Assembly (NCBI RefSeq): GCF_019469265.1
Contig: NZ_CP048268.1
Location: 899,501 to 963,500, forward strand
DNA from: Lactobacillus panisapium
Lineage (GTDB): Bacteria; Bacillota; Bacilli; Lactobacillales; Lactobacillaceae
Direction: 5' to 3'
Length of the DNA: 64,000 nucleotides
The position numbers and the translations under genes were made by a program. Position 1 is the first letter of the stretch, and each line of letters begins with the position of its first letter. Positions 29,201 through 38,500 of this stretch are shown here, one piece after another. Below the pieces are notes generated by a model. The model worked only from the letters and a program-made list of their open reading frames with translations. It made no database searches and had not been told where the DNA came from.

Positions 29201-32200
29201 GGGGCAAAAGATCATTTGTCCGTAAGTAGTAGGCAAAAGAAAGCGCTAGCAATAATTCAAGCGGCAATTGATACGGCTAATGCTCATGATAATTTACAAA
29301 CCCAAAAGTCTAAGGCAATTGACGAATTACAATCATTAGCTAATGATCAGTCGGCTGCTTATCCATCAATTAAAGACAAAATTAACCAAGCGTTGGTAAC
29401 TGCTACAAACAATATTAAGTCATCTACTACCACTGCAGATAATTTAGCTGACATTTTGGCTAGTGAAAAAGAGAATATTAACGGAGTTGTAAAATCTTAT
29501 AAGAATAATTTTAAACAAGAACTGAGTGAGTCGTTAAGCAGTGTTAAAGAAGATTTAAAAGCTGCAGGGGGAGATAATAATTTAACTGAAACGCAGCAAA
29601 CTGCAATTAATGGATTGATTGATGGCCAAGAAATTACTGCGGTCAAGGATGCTATCAAACGAGACGGTGCCATTGATCTAGCTCAAAATGAAGACCAAGT
29701 TAAGACCGCAGATGAACAAGCCAAAGGTAATTTAAAATTAATTCAAGATAAAATTGCGGCTATAAAATTAGTTGAGCAAGAAGCCAATAAGCAAATTGAG
29801 CAGCACAGCCAAGATGCTAGTGAGATTAAGGACGCTTTGAATCAAGCTGTTAGTGCAATTCTTGCTGGTAGTGATCACGATGGTTCTGCAGGAAGGGATG
29901 CTATTGCCAATGTCCATAATGAAAAGACACTTGCCGCTGCTAAAATCGAAATAGCTAATGCTGCCAGTGCTGCTAAACTGAAATTGCAAAACAGTGGCTT
30001 AAACGTTGATGAACAGCAGAAGTACCTAAATGCAATTGATCAAGCTGTTTTAGTTGTGACTGCTCAAAAAGATTCTCCTTCTTTTGATGAAAATAAATCA
30101 ATTTATGGTAGTAACAATGATCAAGAGATAGCAAATAAAGTTATGCAGGCCAAGAATCTCTTTGAAAAGGAAGTTGCTAAAGCTGAACTTGCCGCTTATG
30201 TTAATGAGATTGAGCAGGCATTAGAAACAACTACTGCTGAAAATGACAAAATTAGCACCGAGCAAAAAAATGGTACTGCCAATATAGAATCAGTAAGCGA
30301 CAAGAATGAGGATGGTTCTATTGCTGATATTGCCGAAAAAGTTTCTGCAGCCAAAGCAACTGCAAAAGAAAATATTTTAAATGAAGTTAAAATTCTCGCA
30401 AAAAAGAGACTTGAGGACAAACGTGATACTGTCTTAGATAATATTAGAAATATTTCTGGTTTAACAAGTGAGAATATTGCTAATAACGAAAAAGAAGCTA
30501 ATAACTTATTAACTTCACAAGACAAAACTGGCTATAGCGATTTAATTGACACTAGTCAAGACTTTAGTGAAATAAAGACGCATATTAGTGAAGGAATTAA
30601 AGCATTAGCAGATTTGCAAGCAGCTGCTAATGAAACTGCTCAGCGCAATAATGCCATCAGTAACGCCAATAATGCAATCGTTGCTAAGCAAAATGAAGTC
30701 AATAAAAAGATTGACGAGTTAGATGTTTTAAATGATCAAGAAAAGCAGAGCTTTAAAGATCAAATTGCTGCTGCAATTGTTAGTTACAATAATGCGGTAG
30801 AAAAAACGCCAACTTCTGCTATCAGTAAGTTAGCAGATGCACTGGTTTCACAAATCGATAACATTCTTCAGGATGCAACTGGAAAAGTTTCTACCGAATT
30901 TAAGGCACAAAAAGAAGCTGCATTATCTAGTATTAGTAAGCAGGCACAAGATGCACGTGATCAAATTAGTAAAATTAGTGATGAGCAATTAAGTTCCACT
31001 AATAAAGAATATTATAATGACCTAATTAATCAAGCTGAACAGTTGGCAACAACCCAGATTAAGGCCGCACAAAATACTACAGATTTAAATGCGGCTGCAA
31101 ATCAAGGAAAAGTTGATATTCAGGATGCTCTTACTAAGGCGTTAGTTGAGGCTGCAAGATCAGCAGCAATCAATGATTTGTTAACTGCCAAAAAGAAAAA
31201 TGTTGCAGTAATTGAGCAAGCTTCAACTGATCATAAGATAAGTAAGGAAAGTGCACAAAAATACATTGATTCAATTACGGGCTATTATGATAAGGCTGTT
31301 GGTCTAGTTAAAAATGATACCAGTATTGTTGACATCAATTCAGACAGTACGCTGGGTATTAGTAGCATGAACAATGTTGCTAATAGTATTGCCGATGATG
31401 AAGAAGTTCAGCAACTAGCAAAGCATAAGCAAGATGCTTTGGCTGAACTTGACCGGTTGGCTAATTCTACATTAGCCGAAATTAAGGCTAATGCCTCACT
31501 GTCTGGCGTAGAAAAAGATCAGTATGAAAGCCAAATTACAGATGCACTTTCTCAAGCTAAAATAGCAATTGAGGCAGAGACTGCTATTGATGGAATTGAT
31601 CGCCAAAAAGATGTTGCTAAGGCAAAATTAGCTAATATTGGTACGACAGCAGCATTCCAAGGAGCTAAAGAGGAAGCTTGGAACAAGTTAAATACTGCTA
31701 AGAGCATTGTGACTGATCAAATTAATAAGCTTGATAGCATTGATCTTCCAACTAAGAATAAGTTTTTGAAAGAGGTTCAAGATAGCTATGATAAGTCATA
31801 TGCTGCAATAAAGGACCCTAATCCGGAAACGATTGAGCAAATTAAACAAAGTGCCGATGATGGGGTAACAGAGCTTAAAAACATTGTTAGTGATGTCAAT
31901 GTTGCTATTGCCATCAGTCAGCAGAACTTAAATAATCACGTTGCCAAGGTAATTCAGGAAATTAATAATTCTAGCGCTCTAACAGATGATGCTAAGAAAG
32001 AAACAATTGCAAAGATTGAAGATGCTTCGGCAACTGCAATCCAAAATATCGGAAAGGCTACTTCCGAACAAGATGCCAAAAAGGCGGAAACTGACGGAGA
32101 AAATGTAATTGATAAAATTGCTGCAGAAAGTTTAGACCTTGCAGGCTCAAAAGAACAGGCGAAAGCTTCAATCGCAACAGCGGCTAATAGTGCTAAGAGC

Positions 32201-35200
32201 GATCTAAAAACTCAATATGATCAGTTTATTAAAGACTATAATGATTTTATTCAAAATAATCCTAATTTGACTACTGCTGAAAAAGCAGCAATTAAAGAAG
32301 ATTATGATAATGCAAGTAGTGCTTACGAAAAAGCGACAAATAGCGGACAGTTAATCGATACAGCATTAACAACTGCTACGACAAAAATTGATAAAGCTAA
32401 GAATAAGTCTGAAGTAAGCGATGCATTAGTTGATGGCAACCATCAAATTACAACTATTGAACAAGAAGCATCACTAGCAATCAATAAAGCACAGGCAAAA
32501 CTTAATATCAGAAAGGCCAGCGCTGATGCCCATACTAAATTAACTGATGAAAAAGATATAACTGCTTTAAACGATGTGGTTAACCAAGGTTTGGCTAACA
32601 TTGATGCTGAAACTGATGCTGGACTTGTTGCTAAAGATGAAAAAAATGCGCTTAATGGCATTAACAACGTTATTTCGATTGCTAATTCTGAAAATACTAA
32701 GAAACAGCGAGAAGCTGCTTTAAATGAATTGGCTGCTATTTTAAATGGTGATCCTGAAACTGGCACGGAAGGAATTCTTAAGCAAATTGCTGATCTTTTA
32801 GATGAGAATGGAAAACAGGGATTGACTCCTGAACAAGTAGCTGCTTTCCAGCAAAAAGCACAAAATGCTTATGATACTGCAAAAGGTATTATTAGTGGTG
32901 CTGATGCAAAAGATATTGCCGGTTTAAAGGCAGAAGCAATCGCAAATATTAATCAAGCATTGATAGATGCTAAGTTGCAAGTTGCTAAAAATAAGGCAAT
33001 AAATGAGCTCAATAACATTGCCGATCAGGCGCGCGATGATGCTCCCAAGGAGAAGGATGCAATTGAGCAGAGCCTAAAAGATGCAATAGCAACTATCAAT
33101 CAAGCCACTGATGTCAATTCAGTTGATGCTGCTAAGTCAGCTGGTGAAAAGGCGCTTAACGGTATTGTAGCCCAAGCCAAAGATTCGGCACTGAAAAATG
33201 AAAAAGTGGCAGCTAGGGATGACCTGACTAAACAGGCCGGTAAACTCAAAGATCAAATTAGTCAATCGTGGCAAAATCATTTGATTGATCAAACACAATA
33301 TGATCGCTTAACCAATCAAGTTAACGAAGCACTTACAGCTATCAATTTGGCTCTTGATGGTGCAGGCAGTATTGATGAAGTAAGACTTGCTAAAGGAAAT
33401 GGGCAGACAAGTTTGGATCAGATTAAGACAGATCTTGATCAATCTGAAGCGTTAAACAAGGCCCTGAGTGATTTGGATAAGGCAAGTCAGAATGCATATC
33501 AAATCGTTGATCAGGTGGCAGCTCAAATTGGTAAGACCCCTGAAGAAATAAGTCAAATAGCTAATACAATGAAGGGTCTGATTGACAAGGAGCACGATAA
33601 GGCAGTTAACGATGTGAAGACGGCTCAAACCGGCGTAAAGCCAATTTCAACCATGAAGCAAATTGTTAAAGATGCCCAAGATGCTGTTACCAATTTGACT
33701 GATGGCTTCCAGCAGAAAAATGAGTTGATTGGCGAGTTAAATAAACATGCGGATGAAATTAAAGCAGCGCTGTCTGATCCGAGTTCCAAACTTGATCCAC
33801 TTCAAATTACAGCTGGTGAAAATAAGATTGATCAGGCACTGCAAAATGGTATTTCTGCTATTCTAAAAGCAGATAAGACTGCTGATTTGCAATCATTAAA
33901 AGATAATGCAATTACAGCAATCGATAATGCTAAATTACCAAGTGATCTTTTGACTGAGAAGAACACTGCGATTGCAGCGATTAATGATTATGCCGTTCAA
34001 GCTAAGAAGACCATCGATCAAAATCAAAAATCTGATGAAAATCCGAATGGTTTGGCAAAAGAATTGATTGATTCGCTAAAAGATCAGGTTGAACAGGCTA
34101 GAAAGAAGACCATTGATCAGATTAATAACGTTAACTTAACTGCTTTAACTCCAGACAGTTTGAATGACGCCAAAGCTAATATTAGTGCAGCTTTAAACGG
34201 TAGTGTACCTGAAGGACAAGTTCCTGATTTTGGTAAAAAGGGAATTGACGTTATTGTTAATTTGACGAAACAAAAAGCAGGAGTTGTACAGGCAAAGCAA
34301 GAAGCAATTGCCAAGCTAGAAAATGAAAGAGCTGCTGCTTTAACTGCTATTATTAATTCTAATCTGTTGCCAGATGAGCAAATACCATTTAAGAATAAAT
34401 TGCAACAATTATATGACAGCAGTAAGCAAGCTATTAATGATCTTACCGATTCAGATGAACAGGAAGTTAAGAAGAAGGCAGATGACATAATTGCTAATGC
34501 TGGTTTTGCCGATTTAATATCGCAGGCAAAACAGCAAGGCAATAAGTCAACTGCTCTGCGTGACCTTGTTTCTAAAAAGGCCAAAGCATCTAAAATTATT
34601 AATGCTTCTCAACTATCGCCGGATGATAAAAAAGATGCATTAGCAGAAATTGACCAACTATTTACTGCTGCTAGTGATAAGGTTAATGAAGGTAAAGACA
34701 TACCAGAAGATGTTGGTAAGGAAATTGATGAATTATGGCAAAGTGGTCATAAGCCAAATGACTGGTTTGCCAAAGCAAAAGAAAATGCTCTGAGTGGATC
34801 AGATCAGATTGGCGGCTTGCAAACCGAATTTAATAAATTGACTGATGATCAGCGTAATAATGAAGCTTATAAACAATATCTTGCGGATATCAATGACGGT
34901 ATTAGTGCATTTGGTCAAGCTAATACGATGGAAAACATCAATGACGCTTACGACAAAGGAATGACTGCAATTAACAAGCTTAATGCGCAGGAAGAGATTT
35001 CACGGAATCTTGAACGTGCTAAAAATGAAATTAACTCTCATCAAAGCTTGAGTCAGCAGGATAAAGATAAATTAATTGAGAAAGTAAAGGATCATGCAAA
35101 AAGCAGCCGGAATGAGATTGATAACATTGTGGCTCCAGTTGGCGATACTACAGGTAAAGCTGAGCAGATTAAATCTGCAATTGATAATTTTAAAGCCAAC

Positions 35201-36559
35201 ATTGAAAGTTATATCAATCAAGCTAAGACTCTCGCCAAAAACAATGCTGACCAAGAAATCAAGGAGACGTATCAACATGCATTAGAGCAACTGAATGAAA
35301 AGTTTGGTTCACACTCAGTTACTGCAGCTACTGCTAAAGCATATAACGATCATGAACATGTAACAGGTGACACACCTGAAGCAATTGAGGCTGATAAGCT
35401 AACTGCAATTAAGGAAATAGCTAATGCAGCAATTACGGACGCAATCAGTAGTGCACAAAAAGTTGTGGCTGAACTCAAGCATAAGGACGGATCTGATTAT
35501 TCGGCTGCTGACAAGGCAATTCTTACTAAGGAAATTGCTAAGCAAGGAAAAACTTTAACTGATAATCTTGCTTCGATATCCGATCCTGAGCAAATTAAAG
35601 CACTAATTACGCAAGCAGTTAGTCATTTATCCTTAATTAGTTCTGACCCTAAGACTATTTCTGAGATTTTGCAAAACAATTATCCAAAAGATAGCAATAT
35701 TAGTAATCCTGTTGTTAACCCAATAACTAATTCGGATAATAATAATCCTGAGAATAAGACAGAAGAAGTAATGTTAATGCACAATGCATACTTGTATAAT
35801 GCTAATGGTCAGCGTGATAATCAAATTATTTTAGGTGCTGGCTCAATCGTTACCAGTCATGGCATTACCCGAATTAATGGTCGCGATTTCTACATTTTGG
35901 TAGATCAAGGTGCAAAACAGAAGAAGTATTACTTAGCTGTTGGTAATGTGCAATCTACTAGCCGGATTTTACGTCATAATGCATTTGTCTACAATAAGCA
36001 TGGCAAACGAATTATGAGTGCAGGTATCCGTTATAAGGGCAAGCAAATTAAAACTTACGGCTCTCAAGTTACAATTAAAGGCAAGAAATACTATATTATT
36101 GCCCATAACCGCTATGTCAAAGCAGCAAATGTTGGCAGTAAGCTTATTCAAAATGCTCAAACGGCTAATGTTGCCGCATCCAGCGCTTTAACTAGCCAAA
36201 ATATCATTGAAAAAAGAGTTATGCATAATTCATATCTGTATGATCAAAGTGGTATTCGAGCTAACAGATTAATTGTTTTGGCAGGCTCAAAGCTTAATTT
36301 TGAAAAACAAACGACTATCAATGGTCGTCCATTCTATCGTTTGAGTGATGGCTTGTATATTGCTGCCAACAATATTGATGGTCAAAGTGTTGCGTTAAAG
36401 CACAATGCATATATTTATAATCAACACGGAGAGCGTCAAACTAGAAGAATGCTAAGAAAGAGTCAGCAGATAAGAGTTTATGGTGATCCAATCAAGATTA
36501 ATGGTCACAAATATTATATTTGCGATATCAATAAATTCGTGAAAGCTGCTAACTTCTAG
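26264..36559 (+). CDS. Giant YSIRK/SLAP surface adhesin 3
   Basis: This is a 3,431-residue protein. The ATG at 26264 is chosen over the in-frame ATG at 26240 because AAAGGA lies 7 nt upstream and the protein then begins MLGKNN, exactly like gene 2. YSIRKLSIGAVSVLLGF forms the signal peptide, with probable cleavage after SVKA. Next are the polar linker with TTYSGLSLFFK, a pectate-lyase-like adhesive region (about 26970-28270), the FIPANTSGFLDIDP module (from 28517), roughly 2,200 residues of DUF1542-like helical repeats (about 29010-35680) with EHVTGDTPE near 35350, and four SLAP-like modules (about 35770-36559). It has no Gly/Ser/Asn stalk and no LPXTG. It ends at a bidirectional terminator shared with rarA. 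Role inferred as surface adhesin, ligand unknown. Confidence 0.93.
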   Translation: MLGKNNFQERLKQMEMQDKHDQYSIRKLSIGAVSVLLGFSFFGINAESVKASEISPEQQTSQVATDSTTKTANNVVKENNHTDLNEEKSNKPDLTTYSGLSLFFKESNVDQSSASQTKQDSKVSKVTQKAINDSSAPNHEETEKSNSSTEVADSKENNDTNDNASANSGTSNSNQKQDKQNKDDQTNNDLEQNKLPDDSSNKQPTKPAKQQPKANQNLGLVDIIGDTPQVEGNVAKVYNWRQFVNAYQQKKIPANTTINEIDIMNDISADQDNGTTGFDFTGRKLLIKSSGLGRHKIDFKGNHPNLTSANSLDLTYENLELYSADFFGVIDTANVGNQKEAVITFKNVLFHGSQMVYSSSRTHIHFVGDQNVAETIHCPYPGTTASNGDNQQLFEFTKSDNTIDFDEGNFIGKTIAGNIIQMDGSNNTVNVAKGATVTLDPRGNADGINATKANPAEGTGTVFAIVMRGDKETVNVQGDLNINIGSGIFSDYDYKQASAIYINKTTKGNTSAFNILNGGNVKINTNGDIAAFNKRRNLLYDGGDINIRPRGSLTIIGQNMGIYNDTLVLIEGTATVQNGSFEARLEGVDTGRNAIILVDTGQGGSIIVNNPRSLILDAHLNKNPGTSIIGNNKISITNVRQALDLGDLLNGIGLTGSIALPPYHVLQVQKGSDTLNVNKIEMLNGNTKITSDYVKELEKKPVVSAILNQIPFLKTILEDAGKQNSTFDTVFAQVISKIFANSLLPGYNNARFIPANTSGFLDIDPTKVSVVTNEDGSREVVGAPGSVLNYQESKDGPESDGLFNKILPGGTDAYILASLKSPSGKITSWFPKNEQNGNMIESPYGKTADSDGSLKQKQFAAKVNNDGSFRLVLPTSTTANLDEKTQILLTPHANFVEYDPLALDEGSRPVAIDLKIASLANAQKEAAQAIKAAITQAKNNLPASLTPEQAAAFNQAMAQADAYTKQPTEKGYDENTSVYGAKDHLSVSSRQKKALAIIQAAIDTANAHDNLQTQKSKAIDELQSLANDQSAAYPSIKDKINQALVTATNNIKSSTTTADNLADILASEKENINGVVKSYKNNFKQELSESLSSVKEDLKAAGGDNNLTETQQTAINGLIDGQEITAVKDAIKRDGAIDLAQNEDQVKTADEQAKGNLKLIQDKIAAIKLVEQEANKQIEQHSQDASEIKDALNQAVSAILAGSDHDGSAGRDAIANVHNEKTLAAAKIEIANAASAAKLKLQNSGLNVDEQQKYLNAIDQAVLVVTAQKDSPSFDENKSIYGSNNDQEIANKVMQAKNLFEKEVAKAELAAYVNEIEQALETTTAENDKISTEQKNGTANIESVSDKNEDGSIADIAEKVSAAKATAKENILNEVKILAKKRLEDKRDTVLDNIRNISGLTSENIANNEKEANNLLTSQDKTGYSDLIDTSQDFSEIKTHISEGIKALADLQAAANETAQRNNAISNANNAIVAKQNEVNKKIDELDVLNDQEKQSFKDQIAAAIVSYNNAVEKTPTSAISKLADALVSQIDNILQDATGKVSTEFKAQKEAALSSISKQAQDARDQISKISDEQLSSTNKEYYNDLINQAEQLATTQIKAAQNTTDLNAAANQGKVDIQDALTKALVEAARSAAINDLLTAKKKNVAVIEQASTDHKISKESAQKYIDSITGYYDKAVGLVKNDTSIVDINSDSTLGISSMNNVANSIADDEEVQQLAKHKQDALAELDRLANSTLAEIKANASLSGVEKDQYESQITDALSQAKIAIEAETAIDGIDRQKDVAKAKLANIGTTAAFQGAKEEAWNKLNTAKSIVTDQINKLDSIDLPTKNKFLKEVQDSYDKSYAAIKDPNPETIEQIKQSADDGVTELKNIVSDVNVAIAISQQNLNNHVAKVIQEINNSSALTDDAKKETIAKIEDASATAIQNIGKATSEQDAKKAETDGENVIDKIAAESLDLAGSKEQAKASIATAANSAKSDLKTQYDQFIKDYNDFIQNNPNLTTAEKAAIKEDYDNASSAYEKATNSGQLIDTALTTATTKIDKAKNKSEVSDALVDGNHQITTIEQEASLAINKAQAKLNIRKASADAHTKLTDEKDITALNDVVNQGLANIDAETDAGLVAKDEKNALNGINNVISIANSENTKKQREAALNELAAILNGDPETGTEGILKQIADLLDENGKQGLTPEQVAAFQQKAQNAYDTAKGIISGADAKDIAGLKAEAIANINQALIDAKLQVAKNKAINELNNIADQARDDAPKEKDAIEQSLKDAIATINQATDVNSVDAAKSAGEKALNGIVAQAKDSALKNEKVAARDDLTKQAGKLKDQISQSWQNHLIDQTQYDRLTNQVNEALTAINLALDGAGSIDEVRLAKGNGQTSLDQIKTDLDQSEALNKALSDLDKASQNAYQIVDQVAAQIGKTPEEISQIANTMKGLIDKEHDKAVNDVKTAQTGVKPISTMKQIVKDAQDAVTNLTDGFQQKNELIGELNKHADEIKAALSDPSSKLDPLQITAGENKIDQALQNGISAILKADKTADLQSLKDNAITAIDNAKLPSDLLTEKNTAIAAINDYAVQAKKTIDQNQKSDENPNGLAKELIDSLKDQVEQARKKTIDQINNVNLTALTPDSLNDAKANISAALNGSVPEGQVPDFGKKGIDVIVNLTKQKAGVVQAKQEAIAKLENERAAALTAIINSNLLPDEQIPFKNKLQQLYDSSKQAINDLTDSDEQEVKKKADDIIANAGFADLISQAKQQGNKSTALRDLVSKKAKASKIINASQLSPDDKKDALAEIDQLFTAASDKVNEGKDIPEDVGKEIDELWQSGHKPNDWFAKAKENALSGSDQIGGLQTEFNKLTDDQRNNEAYKQYLADINDGISAFGQANTMENINDAYDKGMTAINKLNAQEEISRNLERAKNEINSHQSLSQQDKDKLIEKVKDHAKSSRNEIDNIVAPVGDTTGKAEQIKSAIDNFKANIESYINQAKTLAKNNADQEIKETYQHALEQLNEKFGSHSVTAATAKAYNDHEHVTGDTPEAIEADKLTAIKEIANAAITDAISSAQKVVAELKHKDGSDYSAADKAILTKEIAKQGKTLTDNLASISDPEQIKALITQAVSHLSLISSDPKTISEILQNNYPKDSNISNPVVNPITNSDNNNPENKTEEVMLMHNAYLYNANGQRDNQIILGAGSIVTSHGITRINGRDFYILVDQGAKQKKYYLAVGNVQSTSRILRHNAFVYNKHGKRIMSAGIRYKGKQIKTYGSQVTIKGKKYYIIAHNRYVKAANVGSKLIQNAQTANVAASSALTSQNIIEKRVMHNSYLYDQSGIRANRLIVLAGSKLNFEKQTTINGRPFYRLSDGLYIAANNIDGQSVALKHNAYIYNQHGERQTRRMLRKSQQIRVYGDPIKINGHKYYICDINKFVKAANF

Positions 36560-36579
36560 TTTTAAATAAGCGATAAAAA

Positions 36580-36618
36580 AAGAAGTCGTAAACCGATAAA
36601 GTCGGTTTACGGCTTCTT
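36580..36618. terminator. Bidirectional terminator between adhesin 3 and rarA
   Basis: A 17-bp stem (36580-36596 with 36602-36618, one G-T pair) closes a 5-nt loop between convergent genes. On the minus strand it is followed by a clean T run (plus-strand A run at about 36574-36580), so it suits rarA best. On the plus strand the tail is TGTATT, which is weaker. Confidence 0.92.
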
Positions 36619-36644
36619 TGTATTATAAAAATGCATGACTGGAC

Positions 36645-37961
36645 TTAATTATGAGACTTTTTACGTAAGCCTTCGTCTTGCATTTGTCGTAAAATCTCGT
36701 ATTGCTTTTTAAGGGCTTTTTCTATTTTTGAATTTCCTTTGGGCGCAAAATATTGTTTACCAGTTAATTTGTCTGGCAGGTATTGCTGAGCCACCCAGTC
36801 GCCGGAGTATGAATGCGGGTATACATAGCCAGTGCCATGTCCTAATTTTTTTGCTCCAGAATAGTGTGCATCTTTTAAATCATCAGGGATACTGCCGTAA
36901 TCAGTACTTCGAACATCGTTTAAAGCGGAATCAATTGCGCTAATCGCACTATTACTTTTGGGCGATAACGACAATTCAATAACCGCACTGGCAAGAGGGA
37001 TTCTCGCTTCGGGAAAGCCTAAACTTTGCGCAGCTTGAATGGCTGTAATGGCATGTTGGGCAGCAGCGGGGTTAGCAAGACCAATATCTTCATAGGCAAT
37101 TACGCTAAGCCGGCGGCAGATTGAGATTAAATCGCCAGATTCAATTAAACGCGCTAAATAATGTAAAGCAGCGTCCGTATCAGAGCCGCGAATTGATTTC
37201 TGGAAAGCGGAAACTAAATCATAGTGTCCATCACCATGAGCATCAAAATTTTGACTACGCATTTGAATTGAATTAGCCATCTCGTCTTGGTTAATAGTAA
37301 AACCTTTTTCGGGATCTTTTTTAGCCATAATGAGTTCTTGCTTTGTAGAACGCACAGCTAATTCAAGTCCATTCAGGGTAGAACGAAGGTCGCCATTTCC
37401 TTTTTGAATTAATAATTGCTTGGCATCTGCAGTTAGCTTAACTTTATATTTGCCTAAGCCTTCGGTCTGATTGCTTAAAGCACGGTCAATTGCTTTAGCA
37501 ACATCAGTTTCAGCAAGCGGTTTAAGTTCAAAAATTTGGCAACGTGACCTAATGGCAGGCGAAATCGAGATATAAGGATTTTCAGTTGTAGCACCAATCA
37601 AAATGATTTGACCGGATTCTAATAATGGTAAAAGAAAATCCTGCTTAACTTTGTCTAAACGATGAATCTCATCGAGCAGGAGGATTACTGTTCCGCTCAT
37701 TTTACCTTCAGCTGCAACTTGTTCAAGCTGTTTTTTACTATCAGTTGCTGCATTAAGTTTACGAAAAGCGTATTTGGTTGAACCAGCAATTGCACTAGCG
37801 ATACTTGTTTTACCTATGCCTGGTGGCCCATAAAGAATCATTGAGGAAAGAAGTTTGGCCTCAACCATTCGGCGAATTATCTTGCCGGGCCCGGTTAAAT
37901 GTTGTTGTCCCACAACTTCATCTAAGTTTTGTGGTCGCATTCGATATGCTAAAGGTTTCAT
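36645..37961 (-). CDS. rarA: Replication-associated recombination protein A (RarA/MgsA AAA+ ATPase)
   Basis: 438 residues. It starts at MKPLAYRMRP (37961), preceded by GGAG 7 nt upstream. The upstream in-frame ATG at 37991 lacks such support and would overlap the neighbouring gene more. Walker A GPPGIGKT (residues 45-52), Walker B LLLDEIHR (about 94-101) and the sensor-like GATTENP segment are visible, as is the C-terminal half typical of the MgsA/RarA family. The family acts at stalled replication forks and interacts with single-stranded DNA binding protein. The start overlaps the stop of the YueI-family gene as TAATG, implying translational coupling in one transcript. Confidence 0.96.
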   Translation of the reverse strand: MKPLAYRMRPQNLDEVVGQQHLTGPGKIIRRMVEAKLLSSMILYGPPGIGKTSIASAIAGSTKYAFRKLNAATDSKKQLEQVAAEGKMSGTVILLLDEIHRLDKVKQDFLLPLLESGQIILIGATTENPYISISPAIRSRCQIFELKPLAETDVAKAIDRALSNQTEGLGKYKVKLTADAKQLLIQKGNGDLRSTLNGLELAVRSTKQELIMAKKDPEKGFTINQDEMANSIQMRSQNFDAHGDGHYDLVSAFQKSIRGSDTDAALHYLARLIESGDLISICRRLSVIAYEDIGLANPAAAQHAITAIQAAQSLGFPEARIPLASAVIELSLSPKSNSAISAIDSALNDVRSTDYGSIPDDLKDAHYSGAKKLGHGTGYVYPHSYSGDWVAQQYLPDKLTGKQYFAPKGNSKIEKALKKQYEILRQMQDEGLRKKSHN

Positions 37962-38431
37962 TATTTGTCTCCATGAAAAATCCGTTTCCAAAAACCGACT
38001 TTTTTAGGTTTAGTTGGTTGGCTCAGCTCCGTTTTAGGTATTTCTGGTGGATAAACTTGCGCAATTTCGATTCGCATTTTATTAATTGCTGTTTGCGCAA
38101 CTACCAAAATCGCCGTATCATCTGGGCCAGTTTTAGCAGTTTCGTCACTGACAATGGTAAATGGAATGTTATTTTGACTGCATTGGGTTTCTACTTGACT
38201 TAAAAAGTCATCATTTACATTGCAGTTAATTAAAAGTGAATATTTAAGATAGTCCTGAAAGTGAGCTAAAAATAGGTCAGTTAATTTTTTATTTTCAACT
38301 TCCGCATTTGTCATTCTGACAAAAACCCGCTCACGTAGTGATCCTAAGAAGCGCCTGCGTTCATCAGGCTTTGTCTGGGGGGTGATTCCTTGTGCTGCAT
38401 TGGCAACTCTGGTATTTAAATCATCGGACAT
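37961..38431 (-). CDS. yueI: YueI family protein (DUF1694)
   Basis: 156 residues from MSDDLNTRV. AAAGGAA lies about 9 nt upstream, so this start is preferred to an ATG nine codons earlier. The segment KPDERRRFLGSLRERV and the later IPFTIVSDE stretch match the YueI/DUF1694 family as I remember it. These are small cytoplasmic proteins of unknown function, often with a fold resembling ribosomal L7Ae-type proteins. The C-terminus is basic (KPKKVGFWKRIFHGDK). It is coupled to rarA by a TAATG overlap. The rpsD terminator lies in its leader, so it depends either on read-through or on a promoter inside rpsD. Confidence 0.82.
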   Translation of the reverse strand: MSDDLNTRVANAAQGITPQTKPDERRRFLGSLRERVFVRMTNAEVENKKLTDLFLAHFQDYLKYSLLINCNVNDDFLSQVETQCSQNNIPFTIVSDETAKTGPDDTAILVVAQTAINKMRIEIAQVYPPEIPKTELSQPTKPKKVGFWKRIFHGDK

Positions 38432-38456
38432 TGTTTGCTTGTTCCTTTCGAGTAAC

Positions 38457-38483
38457 AAAAAACCCTTTCCATGTAGGAAAGGG
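38457..38483 (-). terminator. Rho-independent terminator of rpsD
   Basis: On the minus strand an 8-bp stem (CCCTTTCC / GGAAAGGG, plus-strand 38463-38483) with a 5-nt loop is followed by six T residues (plus-strand A run 38457-38462). It lies just ahead of the YueI ribosome binding site. Confidence 0.88.
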
Positions 38484-38500
38484 GATTTGCGGATAAAAAA

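Noticed and set aside
2..36559. Mobile or phage origin of the giant genes
   Set aside because: No transposase, integrase, tail-fibre context, inverted terminal repeats or attachment-site duplication was seen. Tandem gene duplication explains the layout.
13978..36559. Sortase-anchored (LPXTG) surface proteins
   Set aside because: The C-termini end in SLAP-like modules (xKxANF-stop) with no LPXTG, hydrophobic segment or charged tail.
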